Below the pieces are notes generated by a model. The model searched no databases. It saw only the letters and a program-made list of their open reading frames with translations, and was not told where the DNA came from. From Arbacia lixula (Eukaryota > Echinodermata > Echinoidea > Arbacioida > Arbaciidae): 64,000 nt of DNA. Made by a program: the position numbers and the translations under genes. Shown here in pieces: positions 58,003 to 64,000 of the stretch; the first letter of the stretch is position 1, and each line of letters starts with the position of its first letter. The stretch lies in contig OZ022581.1 of the NCBI GenBank assembly GCA_963669155.1, positions 26,002,483 through 26,066,482 on the forward strand, given 5' to 3'.

Positions 58003-61000
58003 GAACAGCTAGGTAAAACACCCCCACTTCATTAACAGATACTAATATTATTGTAATAGGTGTCCCTCTCATCGTTAAATTCGTCGAGGACACGTCCTGA
58101 TACAAACTGCGTAACTATCCATTGTAACGCCATAAAAGAACCTTCATGGGTATGTGTAAATCCCTTATGACCCCCCCCCCCCCCAACACGCCAACGAATA
58201 CCAATAATGATACAAAAAGGGATACTTATAGGCCTAAAATTACGAGACGGTGAACGGTATGCGTTCTCAGGGGATTAATCCCTACAAATCGCCTTCCGTG
58301 TTATTTTGGCGCTTAAACGCAACCAATCGCTGCGCGTAATCACGTTTGATCGCTGGTACACACGTACGGAAGACGCACTTATCTCGTTAAACCCAAAATA
58401 GGATTACTGTGCGGATCATCCATGCTCTAGCCCCCGTTGACCTCGTCCTTAGTGAATTATAACGGATTTTACGTGTAAAGTCCATTTATTATCCTTAAAC
58501 TGCTGTTCAATTATTTTCCTTTCACCAACGTTTTATTTACCTTTTGGGGGGGAAAGAGAGTTCGTCTAATCATTTCTCTTTTTGTAGACCATCCCGTCTG
58601 CATAACATGAGCCTACTCAAGGATGAAATAAAGCCTGTTAAATGCTTTGTCAGGCATCCGGAAGAAAAATATTTTCTCTGCTGCAACATTGGCACCAATT
58701 TTGCAAGACAGTGTCTATGTTTACTATCGCCATTTTGGCCAAAAAAAGGTGTTATCGAGGATAATGGTTTTGTTTCAAGCCTACGTGATGGACATATTAT
58801 GTACTCCGTGCTATACTCCTTTATTGAAACCGATATGTATTAAAGATAATGATGAAATGGATATTAGCCATGATAATTATAAAGGGATAAGGATTGATAG
58901 ACAAATGATGATGAAAATGAAAATAGAACAATTCGAAGGTCACTCATTAAGTGTTGAATAAAGTTTCAGCGGTGATTGTGACACCATCACAAAAATGTTA
59001 TTAAACGCGTCATGACATCCTATGAATATTTTTTAAAGTTTCAACATGCATAGGGAAAGAAGATGCACATTCCTTTCACTAAGGATACTGTGTATCTAAA
59101 ATAATAAAGTTATGTCACCTTCCCAGTCACATGGGTAATAACGTACAAAATATGACGATATACCTCGGTAATATTCCATGTAAGCCATTCAAGACAAGGG
59201 CCTTTCTGGAGCAAAACTAATCATTATTTGACTTTCAAATTGGCAACACTCATTCCTTTCAATCATCAAAACGTCAACAACGAAGAATTTATACCAATGA
59301 TTGTGCCAATTTGAAGTGTAAAAAATATCATTACAACCTTTCAGTGCGTTGCCAATTTGAAGAGTAAGTAATTAGTTAACCTGTATTTCGTTGTGAAAAG
59401 TCATTACGAAGGTGATATTTATTACTACAGGATAAAAATGGAGTCACTTTGTGCAGAAATGTATGATCTTTCATGTGATGCATCTGTTATCTTTTTTTTT
59501 ACTCGTTGATCTCAAACACTTTAGCCCAAAACCACGTATTTGTGGTACTTGGTTCAGAATGGCTTAAAGAATGTGTCCTGCTATTGATCATGTAGCTTGT
59601 AATCCACTGTGAGTGGGTTCGCGTAGTTACAATACAGCGCCCAGTTGAGAATTCCAATATGGATGAAGTCATTCGAGTGAGGGCGCTATTGAGATCACTG
59701 ATTACACCCAACAGTGACATTTTATGTCAATGCTAGAGAGTGTACAGGTGCGTGTATCATAATTTGGGTAACATAAATTACACCTGTTAAGTCTTTCTCT
59801 GTTAGACACAACGATGTGGGTCGTGTGCAAGAATATGCTTTAGTAGCGTACAAAGAGTTCATGCCAAATTTAGCCAAAAAAAGGCGAGGAAGAAAGAGGT
59901 ATTGGTCCGTTCGGAATAGTCTATTTACGTTATGTCCAATTTGATGTACGTCTTAGTCACACAATACATTTCTAATGGTAACCCCAAATCTTGTCCGAAA
60001 GAGTATTTTTTTAGCCAAAAAAAAAGAAAATGATAAAGGACATCGAAAATCCCTGACCCAATGAGCGTCGTCTAAAAGAATGCCTAAATAAATATGAACA
60101 TTTAAATAAGATCAATGCTGTTATTAAGGACAGAACATTTTCTGCTCAGTTTCGACATACGAAATGATTATACAGAAAATACGACGATTTCGATTACATG
60201 GATATTTACATTGCATTTGATCAGAAAAGTGAGCTTGGGAGTAAAGCTTCAAAGTGATATTTTTATGCTGTATGTTATTTCTACGATACTGTGAAGCTGC
60301 ATTTTACACAAACTGGACCCTCGGTTGTATTTCTTTTTAGTTCTTTATAAGGTCGAGAGCATAGGATTTTGTCTGGAAAAGGGATATACTTGGTACCACA
60401 ATTAATGTGACTTTTTGCATATGTGATTCAAACATTTCCGTTAGAGAAATAATTAATTTGGCACACGTCGGGTTAAGTTGTGTTCCTACAACTGCATCAT
60501 TCCCACAACAATAATGTCTTGATGATACATCGGTATCAATACTATTACCGATGCAGTCAGAGGCCCAAGTGACGTTAATCGAATAACATCGAATTTATGA
60601 GAAAGATGGAAACGCTGACAAGGCTGAAAGTTTGCCAAGGCATACCGACTCATCGGATCATATTACATGTAATTGGTATGATGAACATCTTTAAGATAAG
60701 TTTGGCGGGCCCTCAAAATTTGACGTTGGTGATATTATTTAGGTTTTACATTTTTTTTTCGAATTATGAAATCATATCATGTTTCCAAAATGATAAGGAT
60801 AAAGGATGTGTAGCAATGGAATCAAATAATATCAAATGTCGGAACAAATAAAGCAGAGCAAAACACCAATAGTAAATTTACAATTCAAAACAATGACAAC
60901 AACAAGCAAAGCAACCAACAAATAATACAATGTTAACAAACGAAACAACAAGACAAATTGGTGATCTATAGCGCAGTACACAGCGCGCGTAAACAACAAA

Positions 61001-63599
61001 CCAATTGTAATGACGCCATAATGTGTTCTCCCTGAGTTTCTTCTAAGTTTATCTTTGTCTTCTCTTTATTCCGACTCGCAATCCTCGCTTTCTCCTCTCC
61101 TCTCCTCCTCTCCTCAATTTTATTCTTCTTTCCATTTTACTTTCTTTTTCACACCTCCAGTCTGGTCCTTCGAAGTATTTCAGAACTAGCCATTAAGTGC
61201 ATGCACAGATTCCCAAACTCATGACCAAATCTCGAAGACGTTCTCGACCAGCTAATCAATATGAAGGCTCAAGTAAAGAAGGCCTCGTTGTGGAGGCTAT
61301 TAATTTCTTCAGAAATTTGTCCGTGCAAATGCAATGTAAACATCAGATAGTCTCACAAATATAACAAAATATTTGCATTCATTTGCAATATGCACTTGAG
61401 AATACCTTATAACATGTATGACATCGATATGTTATGCATGAGCACAGGATAATATGGCGATTTGATATTCAGCACTTTGTGATACTAATAATCCTCTTTG
61501 AAGGCTAAGAGAAATTGTGAAAAAAATCACGTGAAAATAACAATTCATAAATGTAGAACAAGTAAAATAACAATAAAGCAGAAAGGCTTGTCTTTGCAAA
61601 CTCCAATGCAGCTTGATAAAGTCTTAAACAAAACGAGGAATTACAAAGTGTTGACTGGATAAAAAAGAAAGGGGGGGGGCTAAATATCACAATATCAAAA
61701 TATATTTTGATTTTAAGAAATCAGAGAAGCAGATTCGTGAAAGTGTGCGAATTATAAGCAAGTTGTGAATGTTTTCAATCCCTAATCACTGACCCTGAAT
61801 ACCGTTTTGGGCAACCCCATTCGTCCCAGAGCGCCACGTATTATGAGCTCTATGAGCTTGCTGCGTGTACCATATACGTCCCGGTTTGGTAAAGAAAAAA
61901 AAAGGTTTCTGGGTTAGTGATCAACATTCATGAAGACCCGTGACTTTCTTATCATTCGCCTGATTTCCTCAAACTTTCACCAGTTTGCTGATTTGTCTGC
62001 TTTTCACATTCCGCATCTTATTCTCTTCATATAACGGAGATTTAATAAAGTTATTAAAATAAATCCAATGACTCTCGCGTGAAAAATACGGCAATGTGTA
62101 TATTGAATGAAACATTAATATTTTGCACAAACATGTATTTCAATACGTAAGAGAAGCTGAAAATGAAAAGAAAGACTGGGAGAGGAGAGTGAGGGGCGGA
62201 GAGGAAGGAAAAGAAAGAGGGGTGGGGAAGGGAGAGGGAAAGAGAGTGTAACCAATTTGCAAGTAATGACATGATATGTTTAAATAACATGGTACATAGT
62301 TGAGAGAACTATAAATTCATCATACTGTAGGATATCAAAAATGACGTTAATATGTTTATATGCACTTGACATGAACAAGTCGATCTTTCAGCGGATCATC
62401 TAAAAATAAAGTTTAGTTCTCACAGACACCTACACTGACAATCTTATTTTTAATATGACAATTCCAACGACTCAATGAAATTCATGCTGTAGGCAGTTGT
62501 TACTCACATCAAGTTTGTGAAACGATATGGTGTTTTAAAGGACAAAATAAGGAGGACCACTAAGTCATATATTATCTTGAAACTTGACAAGATCATAATT
62601 AGCTTCTTTTAACTGTAATTTTGTATTTGGAAAAAAAGATGAGAGCTAATATCATACATGAATTTAATTCAACATCATTGTTCGATTTTATATTTCATCA
62701 AGTTGATCGATATGGTTTGGCTTATGCAATGTTTAAAAAAAAATTGTGGTAAAAATAGATATACTACCTTTAATGAAGTGGGGTGTGAAAGGATATGAAA
62801 AAGTGTCATTTTTGATCACGGAATGAAATGTATGGGAGAACTCGAATTAGTAAAATCAGGAAATACAATTAAACAATATCACTTAAAGCACTTCTGTCAC
62901 TCTGCATTTGCTAGCCTGATAGTAAAGACAATAAAGATAGTGTACTAAGAATGGCTATACGAACAAGAAGAAACGAGCAGGAGGAGATAACGCCGAAGAA
63001 GATAACAAAGGAACCATGATGACGACAAAGATGGAAACATGATATATGATGTTCAAACACACTTTAAAAATGAGTGAACACGTTTTCCCCCCGCGCCACA
63101 TGCATCCCCACCTCGTTTTAATCTAATAGCTACGCCTCGCCAAAAAAATGATGATAAACGACATTCTAGGAAGAGTAGTCGCTCGTATGTTTTATGTAAA
63201 CTTGCTATGATCATGTTGATTACTAAGTTAATTAGCAGGCGCACCTTTGAGACAGTGCGTGTGTATGTGACAGACCATTCAGTGGGTAGGTCGCCAAGAA
63301 GAAATGTCGAGATAGGCCTCGTGAACTTTCACCGTAGAAGTGATAATAATGTATTTCCCCAAACAGTTATAGAATTCTTGAAGAGAGGGTGGGGTGGGGG
63401 TGTAAGGGGTTAACATTAAATGTATGTATTACTCAATTACTAACAGATATACCCGTTACATGTATACAACATCATGCACAGCAAGCACATGTACGTAATC
63501 ATTATTTTCACCCAATCCAGCCGTACGATCATCAAATCGGCAAATTGTCTTTATGCGAATTCTATTTAGTCTGGCCAGCTAGCTTCACCCCGGGCCCGT
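58003..63599. other. 5' flank of the ADAMTS gene, repeat-poor
   Basis: Few of the repeats seen elsewhere. A short inverted pair (TTCAAATTGGCAAC at about 59236 and GTTGCCAATTTGAA at 59348) encloses about 115 bases. A C14 run lies at about 58171, a C/T-rich patch at 61085-61145 and a GA-rich patch at 62165-62250. No exon of a neighbouring gene is recognised. Confidence 0.4.
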
Positions 63600-63606
63600 G
63601 GTGGAC

Positions 63607-63730
63607 TAATGAAGGTCACTGATCTCTCCACTTGGGGAGATCAGTGATGAAGGTATACAGGCGAAACGCCGTGAAGGAACCATCGGCCGAAAAAGGGGAT
63701 TTACGAATTGCAGGTCAAGACAGCATCAAT
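63607..63730 (+). mobile_element. Hairpin and tail resembling a retroelement 3' end
   Basis: CACTGATCTCTCCACTTGGGG pairs with GGGGAGATCAGTG-type sequence (63617-63649). It is followed by GATGAAGGTATACAGGCGAAAC (63646-63667), close to a hammerhead-type core but with the leading C replaced by G. An ATAAATACAAAAAATAAACAA tail follows. A Penelope-like remnant is one reading; confidence is low. Confidence 0.3.
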
Positions 63731-64000
63731 TATGCGACAATAAATACAAAAAATAAACAACCTTAGGACAATCTGGAAGCACTTTAACCATGATTGGAAA
63801 AACTTATATTTCCATTGGGTGGAACATTACGGAGAAAAACTATTAAAAATAAACAGAGAGACACACATTTTTAGCCAAATTTTATTAAGGATAACTTGTG
63901 TAAAAATGCATCAATGGCGCATGAAGCGTTAATGGAGAATGAAGCCCTGAAAATGAGTGGCATTGAATAAAACAAAATCAGAGAATCAGAGAAAAAAAAC

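Noticed and set aside
58544-58961. Two overlapping frames of about 100 residues in the 5' flank
   Set aside because: Frames overlap in different phases, no recognisable domain and no promoter context; treated as chance.
1-64000. CRISPR arrays, operons, bacterial promoters or terminators
   Set aside because: The window is clearly eukaryotic; the regular repeats are transposon-derived or satellite arrays with no unique spacers.

Overview
This is a stretch of an animal (metazoan) nuclear genome. It is AT-rich, intron-dominated and full of (CT)n microsatellites, poly-G/poly-C runs, short palindromic transposons and a tRNA-derived SINE. The repeat style (abundant CT/GA tracts, TTAA-bounded miniature elements, 'GTTGCATAAAACTTACCAT' foldbacks) suggests a marine invertebrate deuterostome, most likely an echinoderm such as a sea urchin. 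That assignment is inference from texture; no species marker is present.

Only one protein-coding gene can be supported, on the minus strand: the 5' end of a secreted ADAMTS metalloprotease. Exon 1 (56000-56195) encodes a start methionine and a hydrophobic signal segment. Exon 2 (13747-14186) encodes most of the propeptide, ending at an SLCDGM motif beside a consensus GTAAGT donor. The phases match (phase 1 out of exon 1, phase 1 into exon 2), giving 212 continuous codons across an intron of about 41.8 kb. By remembered family features the propeptide looks most like the ADAMTS16/18 branch. The metalloprotease domain and the rest of the gene should lie on the minus strand beyond exon 2. I could not find them in positions 1-13746, so they probably run off the left edge or sit in short exons I cannot recognise. 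CCAAT, TATA-like and GC-box motifs in a CpG-richer patch at about 56.9-57.1 kb look like the promoter. The region to its right (58-64 kb) is 5' flank with few repeats.

The rest is repeats. The most striking set is a group of at least six unrelated miniature inverted-repeat families, all bounded by TTAA: a nearly perfect 365-bp palindrome (four full copies and one deletion derivative), a 637-bp foldback, a 75-bp unit, an 87-94-bp unit, a 'CCCGTCCCTTTTGCA' element and an 'AGGGATAGTTCACCC' element. A 110-bp foldback between two TTAAs may be a seventh. They repeatedly abut one another and share a single TTAA, forming chains, including a six-unit 75-bp array at 11465-11917. Other groups are TA-flanked foldbacks (1809-2190, 30526-31062, 31221-31400, 32681-33142), a foldback nested inside another with a Penelope-like tail (30526-31062), a 2-kb cluster of stacked inverted repeats (41.5-43.6 kb), a G-rich minisatellite of about 900 bp (21364-22255), and tandem arrays at 25567-26020 and 35240-35600.

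Long open frames in the window, other than the two exons, come from low-complexity repeats or are unrecognisable and are treated as non-coding.
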